In this document: positions 25,101-33,481 of the stretch, piece after piece
Layout: each line of letters opens with the position of its first letter
How positions within the stretch are numbered: the first letter of the stretch is position 1
NCBI GenBank assembly: GCA_025462835.1
Contig: JAOAPH010000171.1
Coordinates: forward strand, 1 to 39,131
Reading direction: 5' to 3'
DNA from: Candidatus Angelobacter sp.
GTDB lineage: Bacteria; Acidobacteriota; Terriglobia; Terriglobales; Acidobacteriaceae
Length of the DNA stretch: 39,131 nt
The notes under the pieces: generated by a model
The model's input: only the letters and a program-made list of their open reading frames with translations
Told to the model about the DNA's origin: nothing
The model's database searches: none
Translations under genes and position numbers: made by a program

Positions 25101-25806
25101 GAATTCCGGGAACATCGCGGCACTCCGCCAACGGCCTCCCTACTTCAGCATCACCAACCCGCTCCTGGCCGACTGGCGTCTGGCGGTTCAGGTCGTCGGG
25201 AACCGTTTTTTGAAGGTCCGCTCGACACCCTTCAATGGCGAGGCCTCGGTCAATTTGCAGCTCAAAGGCTCCCTTAAAGACCCCATGGCGCTGGGCGAAG
25301 TGAAAATTGATACTGGCGTCGTGAACTTTCCCTTTGGCGGCCTCACGGTGCAGCATGGGTTCGTCACTCTCGCCAGTGAAAACCCCCACCAACCCCAGAT
25401 CTTGGTCACCGCCACTTCGAAACAGTTCGGCTACGACATCAAAATGCAGGTCAGCGGTCCGGCGGATGCGCCCGTCATCGAGTTCACGTCCATACCGCCG
25501 CTCAGTTCCGAGCAAATACTCCTGCTGCTCACCACCGGCCAATTGCCCGAGGGAACCTTCACTTTGACACCCCAACAACGGGCGCAAACTTTGGGGATGT
25601 TCCTCGCCCGGGATTTGCTGGCCAAACTTGGTATTGGACTAAGCCAACAGAGACTGACCATTTATTCCGACGAGCAAATTTCCGAGACTGGCAAACCCAC
25701 TTACCGCATCGAATTCAAATTAACCGCGAACTGGTCACTCGTGGCCGAATACGACCGTTTTGGTGACTTCAACGCCGGGGCCAAATGGCGCATCTACTCC
25801 AAATAA
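22123..25806 (+). CDS. tamB: TamB-like translocation/assembly module (DUF490)
   Basis: The 1227-aa protein has one N-terminal membrane anchor (ILKAVGLVVAGLLLLWLSL-type, about 10-30) and a long beta-rich periplasmic body of AsmA/TamB-like repeats. It ends with the conserved TamB C-terminus: 'MQVSGPADAPVIEFTSIPPLSSEQILLLLTTG', 'LLAKLGIGLSQQRLTIYSD' and 'YDRFGDFNAGAKWRIY'. TamB-like proteins bridge inner and outer membranes for lipid transport or outer-membrane protein assembly. The next gene, a BamA/TamA-type barrel, overlaps by 22 bp, matching the tamAB pairing in reversed order. It defines an outer-membrane-bearing organism. Confidence 0.88.
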   Translation: MPLGKRQRKILKAVGLVVAGLLLLWLSLPLWFPWVLPPLAEHAGVHYARYQREGYRRFSLYELTYTNQSVKFSAQQVGALVPTVWLARLAMGAGKAEQPYLRINDWHLESLPATTTNGSIYLAIRKWEAELQRLQRLVPFAVLSNGTIRVQNTPVDIPDLIWSRGSLWGKIEVPKLKTGLSASWSNAPPYELRIQSDSLHLQSSIRFSTNLAGLTLQGTSLWWSNRIDLQAQFGRTDILPEQASLQARNFKFAARILRLPGYENISGSLAARWERGHFVLDLDTRACPQAAQTNLPPVNLELHARGDTNSAVIETAALALPWLRAELSEELAIHFTGQLLREPVKLELAADLSRQPWFRLEGNLYGGTEFIPSGGRFPTARFHLSGLSIGTTKLKAKSAGIEGGLDWPWLQISEAHAVFEDGSTASVSANLEMQQQLVEAGRFAFSGPLVRRWLPRGYTYQSLVVAGQFQGPLKEPSHSGHLDLSNFAGPDLRPLGLAFDWQGKLGNLSRLAADLSAGSSSLQVRGALDLEKAGGELRLNALTLRKSGTSLLALERPTRFFFHHPDTFSPWHAQVDSLHWTGSAGDIQAQAAVDWPHSGSIKASIHAFRSELFEDFLKPRAGPFELRALALSAAWTNGPVNFGLELSAAGGTNIPFAAELKLTGDAKGVSLQRLDLSSASSPIIMAKGFLPLTFNPAAPSSLVHIDPDVPLHLEATAGPQDFLWDKVTTWTGVRLRGPDLNLNLSGTANAPRGEVQLQVRQIQLAKSKQPMPKLDNLQLDLELNRQEAHIAGFQLFVQGQPVTLTGTVPLGEIFWEELAKKRIPDLKKATAQLRMDHAKIAAFAGLYPAFLSPQGELDVDLSLLPGFKLEGQLTVQNARTRPLPSLGPVQGISVRMKFHENTLLLQSATADIGGATVRMAGQADLRGTNWLKDRLPPFSLTLRGTNVPLTRQPEAIIRGDLNLAAVKTHGAPPSITGTVSLHDSFFLGDLKASNSGNIAALRQRPPYFSITNPLLADWRLAVQVVGNRFLKVRSTPFNGEASVNLQLKGSLKDPMALGEVKIDTGVVNFPFGGLTVQHGFVTLASENPHQPQILVTATSKQFGYDIKMQVSGPADAPVIEFTSIPPLSSEQILLLLTTGQLPEGTFTLTPQQRAQTLGMFLARDLLAKLGIGLSQQRLTIYSDEQISETGKPTYRIEFKLTANWSLVAEYDRFGDFNAGAKWRIYSK

Positions 25807-27926
25807 GAACCCTGCTGGTCCAGGCGGTGTGCTGTGCGGCGTGCCTTGGTCTGTTGCCTGCCCGCTCCCTTGCCGCGGAGGCATCCGGGCCCAAGCCGCC
25901 CAAACCGGCAACGCTGAAAATCTCCGGTTACGGTTTTCTCGGCGATCGGGAACTTAAGCGCATGCTCCGTACGGTCGAATTGGCCACAACACGGCCGCAG
26001 TTTTTCGGCCCCGCGTTTGTGGAAGACTCCGCGCTGCTGCTCACCGCCCGCGTCAAGCAAGACGGTTACCTTGAGCCGGCCATCGCCATCCAACTGACTC
26101 TGGCCGATGGCGGGCGCATTCAGACCACGGCCCAGGCCCTGATGGAGAACCCTCTGCCCCGCCCTCTGCGCATCACCAAGGCCGAGTTCAAGATTCACAA
26201 GGGCCCACTCTATTATTTTCAAGACCTGGAATTTACCGGTTTGGAGTCGGTCACTGAAAAGCAGGCCCGCTCGTATTTCATGGAAACCGACACGTTGCTT
26301 CATCCCAAAAGTGGGCGCGTCTATACTCCCACAAAGCTGCAGCAGGGCTTGTCCAGCCTGATGGCCACCCTGGATCGGCAGGGTTACCAGGAGGCCTCAG
26401 TTGAAGTGGCCCAACTGCGGCGTGACGACAAGACCGGCAAGGTCACCGCGCGCATCCGCGTTCACCAAGGCCCGAAGTTCATCGTGCACCTGGTCCGGGA
26501 GGAAATCTTCTATCAAGGGGTGCCCGAACCCGCGCAGACCCGGACCACGTTCCCTGACAAACCCTACTCCAAATTGTGGGCCCAGGCTTTTATCCTGAGC
26601 CTCAAGACCAATCAATACGTCCTTGGTTTCCCCGACGTCACCGCAGATTTACGCACGCTGGAGCGCAAACCCACGGCTGGCCAGGTTCAAGTCGACCTGC
26701 TGGCCACCGTCAAGACCGGCCCCAAGGTCTGGATCGGTGCGGTGGAATTCGCGGGGGAAAAAAAGGTCAGGAAACGGCTCATGTCGCGGCGCATCAAGAT
26801 TGCGCGCGGCGAATTGCTCAACCCGATCCAAGTCGAAGCGGGCCGCGCCCGTCTGGCCGAACTGGGGATTTTTGATTCCGTGGACGTCAACTACCGGACC
26901 GTGAACGACCACACCCGCGACGTGACTTACCAAGTCAAGGAAAGCAAGGCCCTGAACCTCAGCCTGCTCTTTGGCTGGGGCAGTTATGAGTTGCTGCGCG
27001 GCGGGTTCATCGTCAGTGAAAGTGACATCCTGGGACTGGCCCACCATGCGGAACTCACGGTTATTCAATCCATCAAGTCCTCCAGCGGCGATTTCCGCTA
27101 CACGGTCCCCGAAGCGATCGGCAAGGATGTGGATCTCTTTGTCCAAGCATCGGGTTTGCGCCGGCAGGAGGTGGACTTCACCCGGTTGGAATACGGCGGC
27201 GGCCTGGGTGCCCATAAATATTTCAAGTCCAGCGCCTTTGATGCCAGCGTCCACTACAATTACCAGATCCTAAGCGCCTTGAACACCATCCCGCTGGTTG
27301 GCACGGAAGGCCTGACCAACCCTGCCGTCGGCTCAATCACCGCTGACCTCAGACTTGACCGGCGCGACAATCCGCTCTATCCGCGCAAAGGTTACAAAGT
27401 CTTCACCACCATAGAATCGGCCACCCAATACCTCGGCGGCGAAGGCAATTACGAGCGCATTGAATTCTCGCCCTCATGGTATCATCCCTTGGGCGATGGC
27501 CGTTATATAAGTCTCGGAGTAAGCCATGGCGTGGCGGCCAGCTTCGGCAGTTCGTCCAATAATCTGCCCTTTATCAAGCGCTTTTTCCCCGGTGGCAGCG
27601 ATTCCATCCGCGGTTACCAGCAAGACGAGGCCTCGCCGCGCAACTCACAGGGCCAGATTGTCGGCGCTGAGACCTACACATTGTTCACCGTCCAGCTGGA
27701 GCAGGCCCTCACTTCCAAATGGTCACTGATCATCTTTTCGGATTCCCTGGGCTTTGCCCACAGCCTGGACCATTACCCCTTTGACACCGGGCTTTATTCC
27801 GTCGGTGCCGGAATCTGGTGGCGAACGCTCATCGGCCCAGTTCGCCTGGAATACGGCCACAACTTGAACCCACGCCCGGGAGACCCCTCCGGGACACTCC
27901 TGTTCTCGCTGGGCTTCCCGTTTTAA
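25785..27926 (+). CDS. tamA: BamA/TamA-family outer-membrane protein
   Basis: The 713-aa protein has a signal peptide (LLVQAVCCAACLGLLPARSLA), then POTRA-like repeats (for example 'ITKAEFKIHKGPLYYFQDLEFTG' and 'KTGPKVWIGAVEFAGEKKVRKRLMSRRI'), and a C-terminal surface-antigen barrel (about 350-713). The segment GGSDSIRGYQQDE is the L6-loop (V/I)RGY motif, and the last strand ends GTLLFSLGFPF with a terminal aromatic. These are Omp85-family insertase features. The overlap with tamB supports the TamA role over BamA. Confidence 0.88.
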   Translation: MAHLLQIRTLLVQAVCCAACLGLLPARSLAAEASGPKPPKPATLKISGYGFLGDRELKRMLRTVELATTRPQFFGPAFVEDSALLLTARVKQDGYLEPAIAIQLTLADGGRIQTTAQALMENPLPRPLRITKAEFKIHKGPLYYFQDLEFTGLESVTEKQARSYFMETDTLLHPKSGRVYTPTKLQQGLSSLMATLDRQGYQEASVEVAQLRRDDKTGKVTARIRVHQGPKFIVHLVREEIFYQGVPEPAQTRTTFPDKPYSKLWAQAFILSLKTNQYVLGFPDVTADLRTLERKPTAGQVQVDLLATVKTGPKVWIGAVEFAGEKKVRKRLMSRRIKIARGELLNPIQVEAGRARLAELGIFDSVDVNYRTVNDHTRDVTYQVKESKALNLSLLFGWGSYELLRGGFIVSESDILGLAHHAELTVIQSIKSSSGDFRYTVPEAIGKDVDLFVQASGLRRQEVDFTRLEYGGGLGAHKYFKSSAFDASVHYNYQILSALNTIPLVGTEGLTNPAVGSITADLRLDRRDNPLYPRKGYKVFTTIESATQYLGGEGNYERIEFSPSWYHPLGDGRYISLGVSHGVAASFGSSSNNLPFIKRFFPGGSDSIRGYQQDEASPRNSQGQIVGAETYTLFTVQLEQALTSKWSLIIFSDSLGFAHSLDHYPFDTGLYSVGAGIWWRTLIGPVRLEYGHNLNPRPGDPSGTLLFSLGFPF

Positions 27927-27930
27927 CCTG

Positions 27931-28064
27931 GCGGCAAGGCTCGGAATCGAACCCGCGCCTTCCAATGCTGTGAACCGCGCTACAGCATTTATGGAACCGC
28001 TCTAAAATCGAATTTTCAAAGATCTGCGCTACACCCCACTAGCGCCATAAAAAAATCATTCTTA
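27931..28064. repeat. tRNA-like degenerate repeat, copy 1
   Basis: Starting 5 bp after the tamA stop, the plus strand gcggcaaggctcggaatcga..cccgcgcctt..aatgctgtgaaccgcgctac reads on the minus strand like a tRNA 3' half, with GGTTCGATTC as the T-loop core. The T stem pairs only 2 of 5 bp and no matching 5' acceptor arm is present, so it is not a functional tRNA. About 80% of 58 bases match 37300-37358 in the same orientation. A further partial 'ctgcgctacaccccactagc' continues to about 28050. Confidence 0.55.
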
Positions 28065-28269
28065 AATTACCTTAAATCGCCTTAAATCCACCTTGACCAG
28101 GCTTGACCACCTTTGACGTACCCATAATTCCCCACGGTGACCCGCGCCTTCCCTTCCAGCCCCGGAGGGGCGACACAACCATTTTGCAAACTCCTCATAT
28201 AAGTATCATCGCTTTCCCCACGGTGCCCGTGCGGAAGCACCTCCGCGGTGAAATTCCTTTCGGAAAATT

Positions 28270-28320
28270 CCGCACTCCCTGGTGACCAGTCCGGAAGGAC
28301 CCACACTCCGAATTCGAATG
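28270..28320. repeat. 51-bp intergenic direct repeat, copy A
   Basis: The segment starting ccgcactccctggtgaccag is about 90% identical to 29349-29400 (ccgcactccctggtggccag), same orientation. Both copies are preceded within 60 bp by a 'gtgcgNaagcacctccgNggt' phrase (28228-28250 and 29287-29310). Confidence 0.75.
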
Positions 28321-29190
28321 CCCTTGATTTACCTAGTGCCATAAAAAAACAACCTTTAGTTACCTGGTTTTACCTAGTGGCTACCTTGATTTGCTTGGTG
28401 ACTACCTTTAGCTACCTGGGGGCCACCTTGAGTTACCGCCCGGCAGGACCGGTGCTGCGCCAGCAACCGCGCCACTTTCCCATGTCGGATCATCACCATC
28501 GTTCTCCCTATTTATTTGCTTGGGTCAGGTTGGTTTGACTGTGAACTCAAATCCTGGAACGCCCGTCGGTCTTCGATCCGCATAATGCCCCTTCCCGCAC
28601 CCCGAAGGAGTGCCAGACAGTAGCCGGAGGTTGAGCCCCGAGCGACACCTCCGGAACCGGCCCCCAAATCCCCACCACCCCGGACGGTGGTGGCAGAACC
28701 TTTTGTTTTGTCTTGTGTCTTCATAATGACCGTGTGGAAACACCTGTCCGCTAGGACCTCCGCGTTCTCCGCCTGCTCCCTTTGATTGATCCCCGCCTTG
28801 CGCCAAGTCGCCCTTCCGCCTTCTCCGCGCCTCCGCGACTCCGCGGTGAACTCTCTCATTCCGAACTTTCTTATAGTTCATAATGCCATTTAACCACCTC
28901 CCGCCGCCCTTGGATGTCGCTCGTGTCGCTCGTGTCGCTCAGCTTTTTTCCAAGAAAACCCCAAAAACGTCCTTTGTTTGCAGCCCATTAACGCATTTGA
29001 ACCTACCAAAATGTGAACCCCCCCATTTTTGTACTCCAAATTTGGAACCAATCTCAAAGAGATTGAATCATCCAGCCCAGCGTTGCCGCGCAGCGGCTAC
29101 GCTGGGTTACATCCATCCACCAACCTTCAATTCCGCGCCCAGCGCGGCGAGCCCCGTGAGCATCTTCCCCCAATTCCGCACTTCGCACTT

Positions 29191-29247
29191 CGCACTCCGA
29201 ATTTGAATCAATCCATTCCCAATCCACTCCCAATCCTGTCAAAAAAA
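29191..29247. repeat. Intergenic direct repeat, copy B1 (pairs with 29381-29437)
   Basis: cgcactccgaatttgaatca, followed by caatccactcccaatcctgt and caaaaa, occurs here and again at 29381-29437 with only a few changes between the two blocks. The second copy directly continues the 29349 copy of the 51-bp repeat, so the elements are composite. Confidence 0.7.
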
Positions 29248-29348
29248 TCCCCTCCATTCATAGCCTTCGTCCTTTTCCCCATTGGCCGTGCGCAAGCACC
29301 TCCGTGGTAAAATCCGTGTTTATCGGCCCCCATCCGTGGTTAAAAACT

Positions 29349-29437
29349 CCGCACTCCCTGGTGGCCAGTCCGGAAGGACCCGCACTCCGAATTTGAATCA
29401 ATCCCCGCCCCAATCCACTCCCAATCCTGTCAAAAAC
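29349..29437. repeat. Composite intergenic repeat, copies A2+B2
   Basis: 29349-29400 matches 28270-28320 and 29381-29437 matches 29191-29247. The overlap of the two units shows that the repeats have been copied in different combinations. It ends about 90 bp before the SUMF1-like gene. Confidence 0.7.
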
Positions 29438-29524
29438 TCCTTCCGTTAATGTCGGTATGCCTTATCTTTCACCCTTCGGTTTTGTCGCATTACTTTTCTG
29501 AGTCTCAATAAGGCCATTACAAAC

Positions 29525-30652
29525 ATGAAATCCATCCTCAAACTTCGCGGCTTGTTTACTGCGGTGACCATGCTGGCCGGTGCTCACCCCGCCACGGCGC
29601 AACCGACCCTGAATATTGCTCCAACGGGCAATCAATCCGTCCTCTATTATACCTCCACCCCGGAGAATTACATTTTACAGAGCACCACGAATCTCGCCTC
29701 GCCCAATTGGGTCACGGCCACGGATGCGGTGACGGCCTCGGCGGCCACGGTCAGCAACACTGCGCCCGCGAAGTTTTACCGCCTGTTTTATACCAATCCG
29801 CCCGCCGGCATGGTGCTGATTCCGGCAGGTTCGTTCACGATTGGGAATTCGATCGGTGACAGTGACAACACAACTGCGAACCCGACGAACGTTTATGTGT
29901 CGGCATTTTACATGGACGTGAACCTGGTGAGCCTGGACCAATGGCAATCGGTCTATACCTACGCCACGGGCGTCGGTTATTCCTTTGCTGATGCGGGGAC
30001 GGGCAAGGCGGCGAATCATCCCGCGCAGTCGATGAACTGGTTCGACTGCGTGAAGTGGTGCAACGCGCGGTCGCAGCAAGAGGGGTGGACGCCCGTGTAT
30101 TACAAGGACGCGGGGTTGACGCTGGTCTATACCAACGGCAACGTCGGCACCATCGTCTATGCGAACTGGGCGGCGAGCGGCTATCGGTTGCCGACCGAGG
30201 CGGAGTGGGAAAAGGCAGCACGGGGCGGCTTGAACGGCCGGCGGTTTCCCTGGGGCAATTTGATCTCCGCAAACCAGGCCGATTATGTGGGAGGAACCAC
30301 CAATCTCTATGATTTGGGACCGGTTGGCACCAATGCCGTCGGCTTGATCGACGGGTATCCTTACACCAGTCCGGTGGGGTCGTTTGATGTGAACGGGTAT
30401 GGGTTATATGACATGGCCGGGAATGTACTTGAGTGGTGCTGGGATTGGTATGGGGCGCCGCCGTATCAAACCGGCAGCCCTTATTTGGGGGGAACCGATC
30501 CACATGGCATAACCACCGGCGTCCGCCGGGTCGAGCGCGGCGGCAGTTGGGACTTCGGCGGCGCCGATGCCGCGCGAACCGCCACCCGCAACTTTTTCAA
30601 CCCCGCCAACCCCGCCAACACCATCGGCTTCCGGTGTGTGAAAGGCCTTTAG
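29525..30652 (+). CDS. Secreted SUMF1/formylglycine-generating-like protein, probably non-catalytic
   Basis: The 375-aa protein has a signal peptide (LFTAVTMLAGAHPATAQ), a short N-terminal module 'VLYYTSTPENYILQSTTNLASPNWV' common in verrucomicrobial secreted proteins, and then a complete SUMF1/C-type-lectin-like domain: MVLIPAGSFTIGN, HPAQSMNWFDCVKWCNARSQ, YRLPTEAEWEKAARGG, 'GLYDMAGNVLEWCWDWYG' and GGSWDFGG..ARTATRN..IGFRC. The C-terminal copper-binding Cys pair of true formylglycine-generating enzymes (C-x4-C) is absent: it reads TATRNFF. It is therefore more likely a binding or structural domain than an enzyme. No sulfatase gene is nearby. Confidence 0.86.
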   Translation: MKSILKLRGLFTAVTMLAGAHPATAQPTLNIAPTGNQSVLYYTSTPENYILQSTTNLASPNWVTATDAVTASAATVSNTAPAKFYRLFYTNPPAGMVLIPAGSFTIGNSIGDSDNTTANPTNVYVSAFYMDVNLVSLDQWQSVYTYATGVGYSFADAGTGKAANHPAQSMNWFDCVKWCNARSQQEGWTPVYYKDAGLTLVYTNGNVGTIVYANWAASGYRLPTEAEWEKAARGGLNGRRFPWGNLISANQADYVGGTTNLYDLGPVGTNAVGLIDGYPYTSPVGSFDVNGYGLYDMAGNVLEWCWDWYGAPPYQTGSPYLGGTDPHGITTGVRRVERGGSWDFGGADAARTATRNFFNPANPANTIGFRCVKGL

Positions 30653-30723
30653 TTTTTGCGCCTGCTGAAATGCCGCGCACGGATCTGTGAGGATGGCTCA
30701 ATTTGCCGGGACGAAGCCTCACC

Positions 30724-31713
30724 TCACCTTGGCAACACGTCAGGATATGGCCCAAGGAACCGCTCGCCGTTGAAATGAATCATGTGGTCAGGGTCTTCGG
30801 CAATCCACACTTCGGATTCCCAGGCGATGTGCGATACAAAGGATTGCATGGTGCGACGGGTTTCAAAGGCGGTGACAAAAACCAAGCCGGCCTTGCAGCC
30901 CGCGAACAATTCTTTGAGTTCCTTGCGGCGCTTTCCGTCCACTGGACCCGCACTGGTGACAGCCTCGATAAGCAGCAACCAATTCTTGGCGGTGTAATGA
31001 ACGATAACATCCGGTATTTTTGCGGCAGAGTCCAAGGTTACGCCCAGAGACGCAAGGCTATCGGCTTCCAGGTGCACAAATTTGTTCTCCGTATCACCGA
31101 TATAAATGACAACTCCACCGGGCGCGAAGGCAGGACAAAAATGCTCGATAATCGCTTTAATAAGCGGATTCTGTCCGCCCGGTGAAAGTGCCACCTGTGA
31201 GCCGTCAGGAAGTGTCACAGGCACTCGCGCCAGATTTCGTTTCCGGGCGATCTCGTGTTTAATGGTCTCGCGACTGGCGAGATAAGTTTTCAAAGCGGAC
31301 GCCCACCGGGGAGTTCCGATTTTGCGCAGCATGGCGAGGGCGGATGGCTCGATTTGATATACCGTCTTTCCGCTGTTTGTAGGTCTGTTCGGGTCATCGG
31401 GATTGCGCAGGAGCAATCCGGCCTCCACGAAAAACTTTACCGCGTCATCGCGAATCGTTTCGCGGGTATTGGGGGCGTAGCGCACACCGTAAGCCTCGGC
31501 GACAAAATCAATAATTGGAGTGATGCCACGCAGTGGCGCTTGGGCTTCCGCCCAAGAAAAATTCGGGCGAAGGTCAAGCATGGCCAGCAACGCATAAGCG
31601 GCGGTTTCATTTCTTTGCTTTGGCCCGAATTGCAAAGCGGCGAGAATCTTCCCGGTCTCGGCGAGTCTTTGTTTCCTGGATTTGTCCAAACGGTTCGGCT
31701 TAGCGATGGGCAT
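30724..31713 (-). CDS. BsuBI/PstI-type type II restriction endonuclease
   Basis: The 329-aa protein matches the BsuBI/PstI endonuclease family: N-terminal helical region, 'VVIYIGDTENKFVHLEADSLASLGVTLD', then the catalytic core IPDVIVHY-x6-WLLLIEAVTSAGPV (Asp235, Glu250 of a PD-(D/E)xK-like site) and KRRKELKELF. Family prototypes recognise CTGCAG; the same specificity here is inference. It overlaps the methyltransferase gene by 14 bp and is translated after it, so the protective methylase is made first. The about 70 bp to the SUMF1-like stop hold nothing recognisable. Confidence 0.92.
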   Translation of the reverse strand: MPIAKPNRLDKSRKQRLAETGKILAALQFGPKQRNETAAYALLAMLDLRPNFSWAEAQAPLRGITPIIDFVAEAYGVRYAPNTRETIRDDAVKFFVEAGLLLRNPDDPNRPTNSGKTVYQIEPSALAMLRKIGTPRWASALKTYLASRETIKHEIARKRNLARVPVTLPDGSQVALSPGGQNPLIKAIIEHFCPAFAPGGVVIYIGDTENKFVHLEADSLASLGVTLDSAAKIPDVIVHYTAKNWLLLIEAVTSAGPVDGKRRKELKELFAGCKAGLVFVTAFETRRTMQSFVSHIAWESEVWIAEDPDHMIHFNGERFLGPYPDVLPR

Positions 31714-33190
31714 GCAGATGTTTTTCCACGAGTTTGTCTATCTCGGCTTGTGGTTGATCCAATTCTTTCATTTCGGCTCCCATTGACTGCAAGGTTTCGC
31801 GATCGGGATAGGCCAACCGGCGCAGGTCTGTGGCATTCACTTGTGTATGGCCGCTGAAGCGCCGAAAATACTGGTCAACCACTGTGGAATTCAGAAAAGC
31901 AAAAAGGCCAACGGCCAGATTTCTATCCAGACCCCGTCCGTCAGCGTGGAAATAGTTTAGATGATTTTCAATACCAAGCCATTCTGCTTCCACCTCCTTG
32001 GGGTCAAACAAGCAGGCCACCAGGCGGCGACGTTCCTCTTTGGAGGTGAACCGTTTGGTGAGCAAATAAACGTCGGACTTCACGAGCCAAGGCCGGGTTT
32101 CATCGTTGTTAAGAATGGCGTTGGGCTTGCGGGCGTCGGCTTTCGGCCAATGAATGGTGCCGCCGTTGAAATGACAGGGATAAAGCAGCGGCACTGTCCC
32201 TTTTTCCGGTGCCCAGCGCAGGGCATCTTTTAGGCGGAAATCGACAACACGCCCGGTGGACACGGTCACACCCAGAGACGCAAGCGTCGTGTGCAGGCTG
32301 TCCATTGCCTTTTTGGCGACGGCATGGCCCGGAGCCGATGGAATATGAATGCATTTCTCCGCATCGTGCTGGTGAACGATTTCAGCGAAAGGAATGACGT
32401 TCTCGGCAACAATGTCGCCATGCTCGCCGCTACTGCTGGAAACCACCAATTCGCGGGGTTGTTTGCGGCCCTTTACGGCATGGAAAATAATATTTTCCTG
32501 CAACACGCTGTCATCGCGGAAGGCTGCTCCGCGTGATTCAAAAACATGCAGCCGGTGAACCTCCAGGTTGGTGAGAAAATCTTCACGGAAAGAACGGAAA
32601 TAAGGGCCATTGCAAAAGCTTCTGGGGGTAATGCCGACAATTTGTCCGCCCGGGGCAAGCAATCGCTGGATGAGCGCAATAAATCCCGCGTAAAGATTGC
32701 TCGTTTCAACTCCAACCTGGCGCAGACTGCGCCGTTCTGCCGAGTCGATGCCGATTTTCCGGTACGGCGGATTCACGATCGCGGCATCGAAAGTCGGGGG
32801 CTTGGCACCGAATAAAGTGTCTGCCAGGCAAGCCGACATTTCTTGGATGAAATCGGTCGCATGGATGGTGAAGCTGAATTGAATGCCTGCCAGAGCACAA
32901 AGGCGCTGACAATCCCGCATGGTTTCCAAGAGGGCCTCCTGAATGAGTGGGTCAAGTTCGTAGAGCATCGCCTGGACGGTGTGAACCCCATCTTTTTTCT
33001 CACACAAGCGCGAAACAATGGCTGCAGTAAGCGCGCCCGCGCCCGCCCCGGCATCCAGCAGACGAACTACTTTGGGAAGCGGCCCAAACAACGAAGCCAT
33101 AAAACCAGCTATCGGCGTCGGCGTGAGAAATTGTCCGAGTTCCCCCTGCCGCTTGCGGGCTGCTGATTCTGTTATGACCGCGTTTGACAC
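31700..33190 (-). CDS. N6-adenine DNA methyltransferase of a BsuBI/PstI-type system
   Basis: GTG start at 33190 gives 496 aa (SNAVITESAARKRQGELGQ...). SAM-binding motif I is LLDAGAGAGALTAAIV (about 44-59) and catalytic motif IV is NPPY (140-143) in DAAIVNPPYRKIG, the arrangement of gamma-class (Eco57I/TaqI-like) adenine methylases. The Q-F-x-T-P 'GQFLTPTPIAGFMASL' N-terminus and the long target-recognition C-terminus fit M.BsuBI. It protects the site cut by the downstream nuclease. A 27-bp imperfect palindrome covers its start codon. No C-protein gene was seen. Confidence 0.92.
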   Translation of the reverse strand: MSNAVITESAARKRQGELGQFLTPTPIAGFMASLFGPLPKVVRLLDAGAGAGALTAAIVSRLCEKKDGVHTVQAMLYELDPLIQEALLETMRDCQRLCALAGIQFSFTIHATDFIQEMSACLADTLFGAKPPTFDAAIVNPPYRKIGIDSAERRSLRQVGVETSNLYAGFIALIQRLLAPGGQIVGITPRSFCNGPYFRSFREDFLTNLEVHRLHVFESRGAAFRDDSVLQENIIFHAVKGRKQPRELVVSSSSGEHGDIVAENVIPFAEIVHQHDAEKCIHIPSAPGHAVAKKAMDSLHTTLASLGVTVSTGRVVDFRLKDALRWAPEKGTVPLLYPCHFNGGTIHWPKADARKPNAILNNDETRPWLVKSDVYLLTKRFTSKEERRRLVACLFDPKEVEAEWLGIENHLNYFHADGRGLDRNLAVGLFAFLNSTVVDQYFRRFSGHTQVNATDLRRLAYPDRETLQSMGAEMKELDQPQAEIDKLVEKHLHAHR

Positions 33191-33208
33191 TAATTGAGAG
33201 TATCAAAC
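33182..33208. promoter_or_regulatory. Palindrome across the methyltransferase start codon
   Basis: gtttga-c-act-N7-agt-a-tcaaac has 6+3 matching arm positions with one mismatch pair. It includes the GTG start (33188-33190) and so could bind an autoregulator, perhaps the methylase itself, which would balance methylase and nuclease levels. A gatact-like -10 lies just upstream of the gene. Confidence 0.4.
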
Positions 33209-33481
33209 CTGCCAACGCTTCGCAACCGGGCAATCGGGCGCTTCACCCGCCATCGCAGCAGCGAGTGAAGCGGTCTTCGGACAGGCCAAGATGCGCCAAA
33301 TCGTTGCTCGTTTCGCGTGCCTTAGCGGCACGGCAACTTCGTGTTGTGGCTTGCCATACGGCGCAATTCTTGACTTCTTTGATAACAGGACTACGGAAAT
33401 CAAAGGCTCTAACTGCTAAAACCAAAAAAAGGCACGTTGAAGCTTGCAGGTAGTAAACCGCTAATGCAGAGTGTATCATAC

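Larger units (their letters stand above)
28065..29524. other. Gene-free, repeat-rich region
   Basis: No convincing gene is seen over about 1.46 kb. It contains many stop codons, short Pro/Ser-rich frames and phrase-like repeats: ccttaaatc/accttgacc units (28065-28115), a run of 'tacct-agtg/ggtg' units (28328-28435), and ctagcgccataaaaaaatc echoes of 28039 at 28333. The text 'ctccgcg..ctccgcggtgaa' at 28820-28850 and the three copies of 'gtcgctcgt' at 28917-28940 are further short repeats. This style of intergenic DNA is typical of some verrucomicrobial genomes. Confidence 0.6.

Noticed and set aside
27931-28064. Functional tRNA gene on the minus strand
   Set aside because: T stem pairs only 2 of 5 bp, no 5' acceptor arm matches the 3' end, and the D/anticodon arms are interrupted.
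28917-28940. CRISPR-like or tandem array
   Set aside because: Only three 9-bp units with no unique spacers.
28065-29524. Protein genes in the 60-118 codon frames here, on both strands
   Set aside because: They lack ribosome binding sites and family patterns, overlap one another and follow repeat boundaries.
29525-30652. True formylglycine-generating enzyme
   Set aside because: The copper-binding Cys pair is absent and no sulfatase is nearby.
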